Below the pieces are notes generated by a model, which was not told the DNA's origin, ran no database searches, and saw nothing but the letters and a program-made list of their open reading frames with translations. Below are positions 48,801-59,206 of a stretch of 64,000 nt of DNA, in pieces. The stretch lies in contig JADIIX010000048.1 in assembly GCA_027604505.1 (NCBI GenBank), positions 62,001-126,000 on the forward strand, read 5' to 3'. Source of the stretch: Gonapodya sp. JEL0774. Lineage: Eukaryota > Monoblepharomycota > Monoblepharidomycetes > Monoblepharidales > Gonapodyaceae. Numbering within the stretch: the first letter of the stretch is position 1; each line of letters begins with the position of its first letter. A program made the position numbers and the translations under genes.

Positions 48801-49023
48801 ACTGTTCTTTCATTTCGACTTGCTCGCCGCGAGCATTTCCTTTCGCTTTGCTGGTTCCAATTCCTCCAGACTGTCTGCTCCTCGGCTTCATTTTGGTGTT
48901 GACGACCTGGGCATGAGAGCCGCGGGTCTCTGCATGGCGGAGTTTGTCAAGGTCAGTGCGAAGAAAGGCTGGGAGAAAGGAAGGTGTTGGAGAAGATGGC
49001 GACGGGTCGCGATTCGTGTCCAT
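45869..49023 (-). CDS. AXDND1: AXDND1-like axonemal dynein light chain domain protein, 963 aa
   Basis: The central region matches the axonemal dynein light-chain domain (DNALI1/p28 type) in the long AXDND1 plan. Exons 49023-48343, 48260-46757, 46652-46115 and 46037-45869 join in phase to 963 residues. Residues 1-227 are Ser/Pro-rich and probably disordered. The domain follows IYPTDLHAFLGIIREEQRIY with LAELVRQCAVTMIERG, LLAEVRRRYAGMFRRIP and MHAELQAQRKLSTRLAEEL, which align with the EELYxQCFDELIRQVTINCAERG block of p28. Long Ala/Arg/Glu coiled coils follow to about residue 720. The frame change near 48260-48343 is explained by an 82-base intron with GTGAGT and CACAAG. ATG 49023 was preferred because the upstream frame encodes a membrane-like helix that does not fit. 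Human AXDND1 is of similar length. Confidence 0.72.
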
Positions 49024-49343
49024 TGTGTAAAAGCAAATCTTGACCAGTTCATTTCTTCCGGTGGGTGCTAGGATTAAAATGGCTGCAACCGACACAGATA
49101 GAAACGCAATTGAAAACAATGTCCCCGAGCACATCATTTTACAGTCAAAATGATTATCAGAATTCTGATATGTGCTGTCGGATAACAATCTGGGGGAGAC
49201 AGGATGAACCCCAAAACTATCTGGTGCAAATGTAGAAAGGCACTGAATAGCATTTCATCACATCACATTACATTCATGGAATTTTTGCTTCTTACGACTG
49301 ACCATTCATTCTCCATGACGCTCCACAACGACGAGCCCATCGT

Positions 49344-50262
49344 CTACCGTGCTGCCCGTACAATAGCTGTGATAACACCTACAGCGACCTGTTTAAAAAC
49401 AAAGTATTGCAAGTGCGATTTGGACGAGAAACCACAGAACGAATACGACGTGAGGTGAGCAGGGGAGGTAGTCTCTCCACCGAAACGGCCTCACTCACAG
49501 CCGCCGCTCCTCCCACAATCGCCATGCCCGTAACTCCTTCATCCCTAACTCTTTGCTCGATCAAGTCGTTCAGTGCCTCGAACTGGGAGTTGGATGGTTC
49601 CTCTCGTCGCAGGGTGAGGATGAACTTTCGTGCTTCGGCATAGTTGCCGAGCTTCAGGTTGCCAATAGAGAGATAGAAGAGACATTCTCTGGAGAGGGGT
49701 GGGTGGTGTTTGTAGAGTCCTGCGGTGGTTGTAGTTTCAGAGAAATATAAGAGCCAGTGGGACGACATAAAACACAAAATGAACCCCGCGATGATTCAAG
49801 TCAAAACTGCTCTCAAACACCCCAATACACAATAAGGAAAGGATCCGTGAACCGGGGTGTTTTTGTACCCGCTTCCTTTCGGTGTTCGGGAGAATCGAGC
49901 ACTCCGGCATAAAAAGGAGCTCTTGAGGGTAAGGACGAGAGATTACCACCGTCTTCAAGCGCGTAGAATTTTGCTTAGATCGCTCACACCTCGCCGAAGC
50001 ACCAGTTTTCCTGCCACAGACCGGTCAGCGGACTCACCCCAGAGGACCTTCAAACCCTCTTCAACATCCTGTTTACTTCCACTACGGACTAAGCCCCATC
50101 CGTAGTTAAAGGTGGTCTTTGAAGGGGGGAGGAGTGGGGAGGGAGAGGAGTATCGTAACGTAAACACATTACCGCATCCCAATGATCTGCGAAGTTTCGT
50201 TACGAGAGCAGCACCTGCATAGAAGGGGCTGGTCGCTCTCTTTGATATTGTTCCCTAATGAC
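49344..50262 (-). CDS. FIS1: Mitochondrial fission protein FIS1 (5' end incomplete)
   Basis: Tail-anchored outer-membrane adaptor of mitochondrial and peroxisomal fission. Exons 50262-50215, 50116-50038, 49719-49499 and 49388-49344 join in phase. They give VIREQYQRERPA, TTFNYGWGLVRS, the TPR-like RECLFYLSIGNLKLGNYAEAR and a Gly/Ala-rich end (GMAIVGGAAAVAVGVITAIV) with a two-base-pair tail of basic residues (RAAR). The order is that of Fis1 throughout. The initiator exon, expected to add 15-25 residues, was not identified, so the start given is an exon edge. The intron at 50037-49720 is 318 bases, much longer than others nearby. Confidence 0.85.
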
Positions 50263-50929
50263 CTGATTGGTGATGAACACAACTACTTCAGGAGACGGCG
50301 CATCCAGAAGGGGATGAGACTCTGTACCTGTACTTGCTGAAGACAATTGCAGAGATCGTGTTAAGCATGTGAGTTTCCATTGAATACGTCAGTTTGTGGG
50401 AGATTAGACTCGAAATTCGACCAGATAACACAACGAATATAGTTACGTCAGCGGGTAAGTTTTCTATTGCCTCCACAGGTACTATCTTCCCTTCATCATT
50501 GTCTTGCTTGAAGATGTTGAGGAAATCCATGATGACGGAGTGCAGGATGCTGATGAGGGAATCTGCATGCACCAATTTACTTGTAGGAACTTATCAGTTT
50601 GGCTGAGGCCGAGTCCACTTCTTCCTTTCCCCCATTTCCGCGCAATAATGGACTTTGTCGACCTGCCACCAACAAACGGGCTACCCACCCTTCCACCCTC
50701 TCTCGTTGCAACACTTGTTCATACCAATATCAGGTCTGGACTCATGTGCGTCAGTTGTCTTCGCATTTTGGCTTGAATCCTCTCCGACGAGTGAAAGTAT
50801 GATTTGAGCTCCAAAACCATCGCGTTCTCGCTCTGTCCCATGCTTTAGTATAGTGTGCGCTCATGTCCGGTCATCTCCTGTAAATCTCGCTCCCTGATCC
50901 CAACCTCGCCACCCCGTCCGATTTTGAAG
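50263..50929. other. Unresolved 0.67 kb with open frames on both strands
   Basis: Upstream of the recognised FIS1 exons. The minus strand is open from 50575 to 50288 and encodes a plausible amphipathic segment (HSVIMDFLNIFKQDND, then an acidic patch). That could be the end of another minus-strand gene or the missing FIS1 5' part, but no family was recognised. On the plus strand, a frame starting MDFVDLPPT at 50648 could be an early exon of the OB-fold gene that follows. I could not connect either one. Confidence 0.35.
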
Positions 50930-51606
50930 GATGTCACCAAATCCTCTTATTCCGCCCGTTCAACCTCAAACCATCAAATATCGTACCTAACAAAGACAGC
51001 ACCTCGGTACTTCTGCACTTCGTGTGCCTGCACGACCCAAACGCCTGTATGCAAATTCATGCTCCAGGCAGCACTGGCGTACAAAGGCTCAATTCGCACT
51101 GTGCTCGCTTGGGACGAGGTTGTGGAAAAGCTGTTGGGTTGTACAGCTATTGAACTGGATAAGGTACACAGGGATTTCTTTCCACGCTCTCCCTAAACAT
51201 GGGTATGACATTAAAGTGCAATTCATTCTATCCCATCTTGTGATAGCTGATTATCGACATCCCTGCATTACTTGACTTCGTGGAAGACTATATACTCGGA
51301 ACCAAATGCACTGTATCCTTGAGAAACACCGTTCGAGTGAGAAAGGTGGGTCCTCGACCGGCGACTGCTGTTAACCAGCTCCAGGAACATGATTCTACTC
51401 TCATCTCGCCCCCAATACTTGCGCTTTTTTCATCCTGTATACTTTTTCTCCACCCATTCTCCTAGCATGCCGACTTTGCCCCTGATCCCATCGCGGATTC
51501 GATCGTGCCAATAAACACAAATTATGTGCCTTTTATGAAGGCTTGGGAGAGAAGGGTGGGCTTGCAGACGACAAGGGACACGAAACAACCGATGGCAGGC
51601 TGCTAA
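50930..51606 (+). CDS. OB-fold single-stranded DNA-binding protein, MEIOB/RPA1/POT1-like C-terminal part
   Basis: Three exons with good signals join in phase: 50930-51163, 51247-51345 and 51466-51606. The first has a CxxC zinc-ribbon-like pair (YFCTSCACTTQTPVC) running into FMLQAALAYKGSIRTVLAW and VVEKLLGCTAIELDK. This pattern is found in the last OB fold of RPA1 and MEIOB, where LLGC/LLGM and a short helix follow the strand. The second encodes an amphipathic LLDFVEDYILGTKCTVSLR segment and the third a Pro/Ile-rich tail ending MAGC. Upstream exons are not settled, so the start is an exon edge. MEIOB, POT1 and RPA1 paralogues are all possible. Confidence 0.45.
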
Positions 51607-52224
51607 TTGGAGAACGGTTGCCAGGTATGGAAGTGTGCTTGGTGCACAATATCGGATGTGGAATGTTGATCTACTCACCGTTATTCTCAGTCGGGCTTGG
51701 GTGTGGGTAGAAGGATCCAGGGGAAAGAGTGCAGACAAGTGATCAGCAATTAAGAGTGTGAAAGACCTACCTCCGAGAATATCCCAGTGTGTGGTTGAGG
51801 CCCAACTCGAACTGGAACTTTGCTCTGCAACTCGAACTTTACTGCTCCGCACAACTGCAATAGTTCAATCCCCTTCGCTCTTCTTACACGGTCATCGTCA
51901 TCGAACACTCGGGAGGCTACCGTGACGCACGCCTTCAGCTGGCATCACTTGGAAACGTGATGTAATCGCGACTCTAGTAATATTGAGTCTTCAATGGAAG
52001 TAAATGCCATTGAACAGAATGAGAAATGAGTTGTTGCTGCATAGCCTCTGCAATTCCCTTGCTGCAATTATCGAACTAGTTAAAGATAACTGAAAATTGG
52101 GCTCATCAAGGAACATACATAAAGTTTGTACAGTGTTCGGTGCGAAGACTGCCCTCTCAGACGATTTCATTGTTTCATTTCGCGCAGCCTTCTCTTTCAC
52201 AGATTTTTTGCATCTCGCTCAACT
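51607..52224. other. Intergenic; no gene seen
   Basis: A minus-strand frame of 140 codons (51430-51852) overlaps the 3' exon of the OB-fold gene and has a composition typical of an antisense shadow (rich in His, Ser, Arg). Nothing else supportable. Confidence 0.4.
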
Positions 52225-54457
52225 ATGCGAGAGATCGTGACTCTTCAATTTGGCAACCATTCGTCACACGTCCTTGCCCACCTATGGAACATCTGTGATC
52301 GGGCATCGTCATTGTTTTATCTATCACCTGGCATCTCGAACCTTTCGCGGGACAAAATCGCTCCTTTTCTCCGCCATTTACCCTCAGACCTTGAGTGGGA
52401 CTCGGACGTGCTCTTCCGAGTCGGATACGATGTTGCCACAGGAGTCGAGACGTACACCCCTCGAGCTGTCGTGTTCGACACTAGAGAGGGGTTTGGAGGT
52501 CTCAGTAAATCCGGTGGCCTTTATGGGGGTGCGAGGAAGGGCCATGAAGAGAACGAAGGATTGGGGGCTACGTGGGGGGGACAACTTCAGGTGTTTCAGC
52601 AGGAGCCATGGGTTCAGAGCGAATACTTGAAGCATCTGGATGAGGAAAGTAGCGACGCATGGGACGGGAGTGGTGAGCGGTAGGAGGTTTCTCATCATTC
52701 AACCTCGCGCGAGATGCATTTAACCATGTCAAAAACCAATTCCTGCTATAGGCTTTGCCGATCGGTCATCCGATTCAGCGACCCCCATAACAACCCAACG
52801 TGCACCTAATTTCAACCTCTCCGCCACGGTGTCCACTTGGTCCGATTTTTGCCGTGTTTACTTTCACCCGCGGTCCGCCGCTGTCATCCCACCTTCGTCT
52901 ATATCTCCTGCAGCGGAGGACCCAATGTCCCCATTTCCAACGTTTACATCGGGTATGGATTGTATGGCGAATGAGTCTGAGTTCGTCGATGGGGTCATGG
53001 AGGACCAGATCCGCCTGTTCGTTGAGGAGTGTGACGCTATGCAGGGATTCCTGGCGGTTACGGGTGTGGATGATGGGTGGGGAGGGTTTGCAGCGGGAAT
53101 CCTGGACAGAATCAGGGATGACTACGGTGACAAGTGCGTAGTGGTCACAGTTGGTATTGCTGGTGAGGGGAGCGGTGTGAACGAGGGCCATTACGACGAG
53201 GAAGTGGACAATGAGTACGAAGATGATGATGATACTGCGACACCTGGGCCGAGGTCGAGAATAAATAAGCGTGCAAAACGAGGGCGCGAAGCAGCAGTTG
53301 GTACGTCAAGGAATCAGCGTCAACAAGAGGATGTTCTAGGGACACGCTCGGCAGGTACATCACTTAGTCAGATCCGTTCTCTAGCGAACAATGCCCTTTC
53401 ACTCCATCACTTGTCTTCGACGTCATCTCTTTATCTACCAATGCACTCTCCGACCAGTGCAAACCTCATATCAGGCGGGGGCTGGAACCGATTCCTTGAC
53501 TCAAAATCTCTCGACCTTTCCAAAATTTACACCACCTCTGCCTTAGTTGCCACTGCCTTAGACACCCTCCTCCTCCCCAGTCGGCTTCGAGACCCTACTT
53601 TGGTTTGCCATCTCGATGAGATGTCTCTTTCGATGCGTATCAGGCCCGATTGCAAAGTAGCCGGCGTAGCAGGGGCTCTCCCATTCCCTGTATATGTGAA
53701 CGAACGAACAGACTACTCTAGTGCTTTGGATGCTGTACCCAAGACGCTTCCAACATTGCTCGAGCGGGCGATGGGAGAGTGCTTCGGCCCGTTTGATGTG
53801 TCAATGGACGATCGGGGAGCTGTGGGACCCTCAGTGACTCAGCAGCGGTCACTACTGTGGGACTTCACTCTTTCTCGTAATCCTTATGTTCCCACAAGAC
53901 TTCAATCAACATTGGCCTCCATGAGTCGGCCAGTGCCGGGACCTCCTATCTTTCGCCCGTATTCACAGCACCTCACTCTCCGGGGCCTTCCTGCCTCATG
54001 CCTTTTGCCCACCTATTCTCGCTCTTCTTTTGCCGATCATGTTCGCGCCTGGACAAGCCCCCACGACCCTGCACGCACACGACCGTTTCTACCACCTTCG
54101 CCACTGATCCTCCCCGACTCATACCCTCCATTATTCTCGAAAGACCTTCTTCTGGACGGCACCGTTCTGGACGTCTCCACTTCCGGTGGAGTGGGGGGTG
54201 CTCGACCCGAATCTATTCCCTCTCTGTCATCTGTGTACGTAGCTTCGACCATGACTCCATATTTCGCTGCTGCACTGCGATCAACAGGAGTTCTTGCTGG
54301 AGGATCGAGAGAGCAGAGCTCAGTGTTGATTGAGGAATTCCGAGGGACTGGGGGTGCCTCAAGTCAAGGCGGGCGGGACGTTGGTGTTGGGCGCGAGGAA
54401 GTTGTTGAGATACGGGAGGCATTACAGGGTATGGTAGAGACCTACATGGAACTTTAA
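52225..54457 (+). CDS. DML1: Misato/Dml1 tubulin-like protein, 717 aa
   Basis: Misato proteins have a degenerate FtsZ/tubulin fold and act in mitochondrial inheritance and spindle behaviour. Exons 52225-52672 and 52752-54457 join in phase. The N-terminus MREIVTLQFGNHSSHVLAHLWN is the Misato segment, with SDVLFRVG and VETYTPRAVVFDTREGFG following in the usual order. Exon 2 starts a region with VSTWSDFCRVYFHPRS and then WGGFAAGILDRIRDDYGDK, matching the Misato tubulin-like domain. The protein is longer than yeast Dml1 (475 aa) or human Misato (570 aa), partly through an acidic, Asp/Glu-rich insert around residues 295-325. Confidence 0.9.
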
Positions 54458-55304
54458 TCCTCCGTTTTTGATCTTAGATTCGTGATTTCAATTGGCCCAT
54501 GTTCGTGGCCAGCCCAGGGCTCCACACTATTCAATCACTCTCCATGTATCGCTGGATATCTATCTCGTTGTTCGAACTCAGCGTCCCGGTATCCAGAGAT
54601 GATTCTTCGTGCGGGAAGAATTTCGTTGTTTTTGAGATGGAATAAACACTTTCAAATCACTTTCCATGTAATCAAGACACAAGAACTACCAAAACATGAC
54701 AGTATACATCTTGATATTGATTTGAAAACCTTACAGAAAGTATGAAGTGGAACGGAAGTTTTGGCTGTGGTTTACGGTTACTGCGGTCGAAGTTTTTGAG
54801 ATTGAATTGTTTTTTGCTTTCTCTTAGCACGCTTTCCTCAACTTCCCCCTTCCCCCCGAACTCCCCAAGGTATGTAGCCGGAGAGTAGAGTATGACAGCA
54901 TCAGTTCTCTGGCATCCGATATCGTCAAAATGTGGGCCGATTCGCCGCGACCCCACTAAGAGGTGGCTCCGTTGAGGATGGGGCGAGTGGGGACTGTCCT
55001 GAACCGTCCATATCTGTCAGGCTGGACGATAGTGGATTACACACGCCCATGAATGCAGTTGAGCCTCCGGGGGTGTCGACTCCTTCGATAACTGCCCCTG
55101 GGTTCACCTGGGAAGTCACCAAATGCACCTCGCCCGGAAACCGGAACACGATTGAACACACTCTTGATGGACGCTCAAGACTCTTCGCCGCTCGAAATTT
55201 CCACTGCGTCCCATTTTCATCAATTTCTCGCCGCCGTTTTCACCATCATTGGCATACCATGGTTGCGTCTGACCTCGCTCGTTGCACAATAGTCCGAACC
55301 GACG
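54458..55304. other. Intergenic upstream of eIF5A; no gene supported
   Basis: About 850 bases. An open minus-strand frame (54925-55161) has no ATG, and a plus-strand frame (54932-55438) overlaps the eIF5A start in another phase. The last 100 bases before the eIF5A ATG are rich in C and T, as in promoters of highly expressed fungal genes. That reading is inference. Confidence 0.4.
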
Positions 55305-55964
55305 ATGGCCGACAACGACGAGAACACCACCTTCGAGGGAGTCTCCTCCGGGGCCTCCGCGACTTACCCGATGCAGTGCTCTGCTCTCCGCAAGAACGGC
55401 CACGTCGTGATCAAGGGGAGGCCCTGCAAGATTGTTGACATGTCCACCTCGAAGACTGGCAAGCACGGTCACGCCAAGGTCCACCTTGTCGGTATTGACG
55501 TGAGTATTACGTTACATTGAAGGATGATTAGTGTCTCATACTTCCCGTGGAACTCATGAACAACGTGTCTGCTACCTCCCTACCCCCCTTCAGATTTTCA
55601 CCGGCAAGAAATACGAGGACCTCTCTCCCTCCACCCACAACATGGATGTGCCTAACGTGACCCGCATGGTTCGTCTTTTGCACGCTATTTGCTGGTGATC
55701 CTGTGAGGATCCCACTCACATGACGTGCCCTTTTCGCTTTCGTTAATTCATCTCATACAGGAGTACCAGGTTCTCGACATTGATGAGGGCTTCCTCTCGC
55801 TCATGAAGGAGGACGGTTCCACCAAAGACGACGTCAAGGTCCCCGGCGAGGAGCTCGGCAAGCAGATCGAGACTGACTTCAAAGCTGGCAAGGACATCAT
55901 TGTGACTGTCATCTCTGCCATGGGCGAGGAGTCCTGCATCTCGTACAAAGAGGCGCCGAAATAA
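55305..55964 (+). CDS. eIF5A: Translation factor eIF5A, 157 aa
   Basis: Binds the ribosome and relieves stalling, notably at polyproline, after a lysine is converted to hypusine. Exons 55305-55499, 55594-55668 and 55761-55964 join to 157 residues, the normal size. The hypusine loop [12 protein letters not shown] is intact, with the modified lysine in TGKHG. The [20 protein letters not shown] strand pair and the C-terminal OB fold ([30 protein letters not shown]) are complete. Codon use is more G/C-biased at third positions than in the neighbours, as expected for a highly expressed gene. Confidence 0.98.
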
Positions 55965-56662
55965 ACGACTTATATTTCAGTATCCACGATTGTTGCAGTG
56001 GAAGTGGGAATGCGTTTCGGGGTGGAAAAATCGGTGTCGGAGGCTTGGCGTTGGACGGTTTGTCTTTCGTAGTTGTCTGTTGTTGTGAGTGGTGCCTCGT
56101 GGAGGCCGCATCTTACCTCGGGCTATTGGCTTGGAGGGATGGTGGGGACGTTATGGTTCCCGAGCTGCTTACTGTGATCAAATCATTAGAGTGTATAATG
56201 CACATTCCATACATAGCTCACCGAGTGACATATTGAGTAGTGGTTTTCCATTGTCCCCAGTCGTGCAGTGCCGCAAGTTTGCTCTTTGTTTGCATTTTAT
56301 GATTCAACACGAACTTTTCACATTCTCCAATCTGAATTCTCCTTTCACTCCCACACAAGTCTCGTCCTTTCCAAGCTCGTTTATGCTTTGACCCTACACT
56401 AGTACTGTGACGAGCTCAGTCATCCACCAAAAACGAAGTTGCTCGATCTCCGAGCTGACAGAGCCTTGTATTTCCATCATGAGTGCCTTTGTTAATTGCA
56501 GAATGAGGGAAGAGCACGCGCACCACGGACGCAATGACCCACAATAATTTTCTTGTTATGTGCATTGTTCCCACCCCTACAAAACGAGCCCTCTCACTCT
56601 CATACAAACTCAACCTCAAACTATCCGCGCAACCACAGTCCCTCATCCTCCTAGCCCCGCGC
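55965..56662. other. Intergenic between converging eIF5A and eL20; no gene seen
   Basis: About 700 bases of 3' flank for two highly expressed genes. Short open frames (56045-56236, 56534-56911) are unconvincing, and the second is antisense to eL20. Confidence 0.45.
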
Positions 56663-57901
56663 TCAGTAGAACGTCGACGGCCTTTTGCCCGAGAACACCT
56701 TGGTGTAACGCTTGGATTCGGGGCGAATGACACGGTGAGGCAAAGGGAACTTGAGGTTGGGCTCGGTGAGCTGCTGGGTGTAAGCACGGCGGAGGTCCGC
56801 GGTCTTGACCTCGGCAACACGGATAATTTGGATAGAGCTGAACCGGGCACGGTGGCGGGCCGCCATGTCCTGGTCTGGAAACGTCGTTGGCAACGGTGTA
56901 GGATGATGTGAATGCGGGGATCAACAAGCAAGTTACTTGGGGTTCACTTACAGCATGATGACACAGCGTCCGCTCGGTTAAGCTCCCGGTACTCTTTGTA
57001 CATGTTGTGGGTACCGGAGCGAGAGTCGTAACGGAGCCATACACCGAAGTTCTTGACAGCGAGGGGCTTCTTCTCGAAGATCTGTGGTCATGATAGAGAC
57101 ATGCAACCATGTTTCAAAGCGTTTTTAAAAATGTGGGATTAAGCATCAATACAATTGGGTCAAGCCCCACTGTATTTCCTATCTGGTCAGACTGGGGGGG
57201 AGCAACGACAACGGCAGCGGGGGCATCCCCAATCCCATGCTCTGGAGGTCCATAGCTTCCTGTATGCTTCCATCAGAGTTTCACTAGACTCACCTCGTTC
57301 ACGCTGACAATCTGACCGTTCGCCTTCTTTACCCTCTTAAGCTTCTTGATGAAGTACCAGAAGCGAGACTTGGCGACGACCTCGTTGGGCGCAAAGATCC
57401 GCATGCGGTAGAGACGAGGTGTAGGCTCGGCCTCAGTGGGCTTGTGACGCCCGATGACGGAGTACTCCTTAAGCTGGTGTCACAATGGACCACACAGAGA
57501 CGTTGCAGGGAAAGAACATGCAGAGAGCGTCCGGTTAGCGCTCCACTTTCGGGTTCCGACGAATCTCTCTCCTAATACAAGACAGAGATTGCTCCACTTT
57601 CTCTCAACGTCGAGTGTCCAGAGCTCCAGAGTGAGATTGTGCGTCCACTGTCCACGCACTCCTTCCCCGATTTGTGCTGGTCGGATCACCAGCATCAGCA
57701 TCAAAAGTAACACGCGTTCACTCGCTCGTCTCATTCTCCATTTCTTTGCTTTCTCGTTGTCGCCCTCTTTCCGCAATTCCAGCTTGAAATGTCATCCCAG
57801 GTTGTCTTCCCCAAACCAGCATTGTCCATTTTGGTGGCAGTCCAGTTGTTGTTTGAGTGCCTGCGAGTTTGTTTGTTTCCGCAGATGCTTACCCAGGCCA
57901 T
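56663..57901 (-). CDS. RPL20: 60S ribosomal protein eL20 (L18a), 176 aa
   Basis: Exons 57901-57893, 57473-57294, 57081-56952 and 56874-56663 join to 176 residues, the family size. The first exon is three codons (MAW) in a good context, followed by a GTAAGC donor. The intron behind it is 419 bases, the longest assigned in this window, a common pattern for fungal ribosomal-protein genes. The protein reads [34 protein letters not shown], the [20 protein letters not shown] block, [15 protein letters not shown] and [10 protein letters not shown], ending in KRPSTFY, all diagnostic of eL20. Confidence 0.96.
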
Positions 57902-58055
57902 TGTGAGGGGTAGATGGATGTGGTGGATGGAGGTGTGGGTGCCCAATATCTGGTGTCTATGTGCCGGATTGTTTGTATTCCCCTCAAACTCAACAAGCCT
58001 GCGGTACAAACGTGATGTGCGATGTGCGAGCATACATTGTGCAAATTGTTTCGTA

Positions 58056-59081
58056 TTACATGTATCTGATCACTCTCAGGCCAGCGCCGGGCTCACCCCC
58101 AACAAATTTATGTTCGCGAAGGAGGGGCAACCTAGTGGGGAGACAAAGCACGTGACCGTTCAAAAATGTGCACGCGGTTTGTTCAAGAGGAGCTCTCAGT
58201 GAGCTCACCAAAATCACACCATCTCCTCGAACCTGAGAAACCAAACGAGTGGTCATACCCACGCCACATCAAGCCCACTACCCCCATGGCGACACACTCA
58301 CGAAAAGCATCTCATGGGCCCTCTTCAAAGTCTAAGAAGAAGGAGAAGCACGAGTCTCGTGAGCATTGAAATACAAATGGTCAACACATCACTCCCCCGG
58401 AGAGCCCATCCCTTTTGAGTCCTCCTAACAGACTCACCCGCACAGTCTCTTCACTCGTCTGTTCGTTCACGTCCACGACTGTTACGAGCTCCTCCACGTC
58501 ACCCAAGACCATATTTAGATGTCTTCACAGATTGCGGACAGTTGAGCGAGTCCCGAGTCGACGGACGGGAGGTGGCAATGCAGACACCATAATAAGACAG
58601 TCAGCAATTCCATGTTTTGCAGAGTAAGGTATGTAGCGCATGTCAGGTTTCATTCGTCGTTTCATACCCGTCACATTCCATCCATGGTAACCCCAGCAAG
58701 CACGCGACACACATCCGTATTGAAAACCAGATAGCGGTAATTGTCATAAACCGTTAGTCACGTCCCAGTCATCCAACCACCTCACAGAGCACAACTCACT
58801 GATCAAACGCCTGATATTGCAACAAGATTCCCAGGTCCACCACATTCACGAAACACAGATTTCATACACGGAAAACATAAGATTCAGTAGCCGAATCACA
58901 CACCTTCCCGACGCCTTCAGATAATAGGACGATGGATCGGTGTGGTGTCCGGGATTGAACGTACATGCAGTTTACCCTTCAGCTCCCTATCCCCTCTGAG
59001 CTTCACGCGGACGACCTCATCTAGGGATAGTTTCACAAGATCCAATGGTTGCTCGACAGCGGTGGACGGAGGCGCAGCCAT
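58056..59081 (-). CDS. LSM3: U6 snRNA-associated Sm-like protein LSm3 (3' end uncertain)
   Basis: Subunit of the Lsm1-7 (mRNA decay) and Lsm2-8 (U6 snRNP) rings. Exons 59081-58965, 58810-58800, 58522-58438, 58331-58302 and 58232 onward join in phase. The protein reads [28 protein letters not shown], then [15 protein letters not shown], then [19 protein letters not shown]. That is the Sm1 motif, the conserved [10 protein letters not shown] core and the Sm2 RGD motif. The second exon is only 11 bases, yet it supplies the AFDQ of the Sm1 motif. After VILV the frame stays open to 58056, which would add about 45 unusual residues; a donor at 58208 (GTGAGC) suggests a further short exon instead. The normal length is about 100 aa. 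Confidence 0.88.
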
Positions 59082-59206
59082 AGAGACTCAATAATAGTGA
59101 TGAAGGGTTCGTTCGGGCCAGGGCAGTGTGGCAGAACCTCGACGGACCTAAATGATTGCATCACTCGAATTTCTTGATTCGCATTCAACCTCAGTCTCCC
59201 TTCAAA

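Noticed and set aside
50369-50478. Two consecutive 24-base GT...AG segments (50369-50392 and 50455-50478) on the plus strand that would join open segments
   Set aside because: 24 bases is below a credible spliceosomal intron size for a fungus, and the joined protein matched nothing recognisable.
57454-58202. Plus-strand frames of 137-150 codons across the eL20 upstream region
   Set aside because: They cover the long first intron of eL20 and the gap towards LSM3, with no start context or family.
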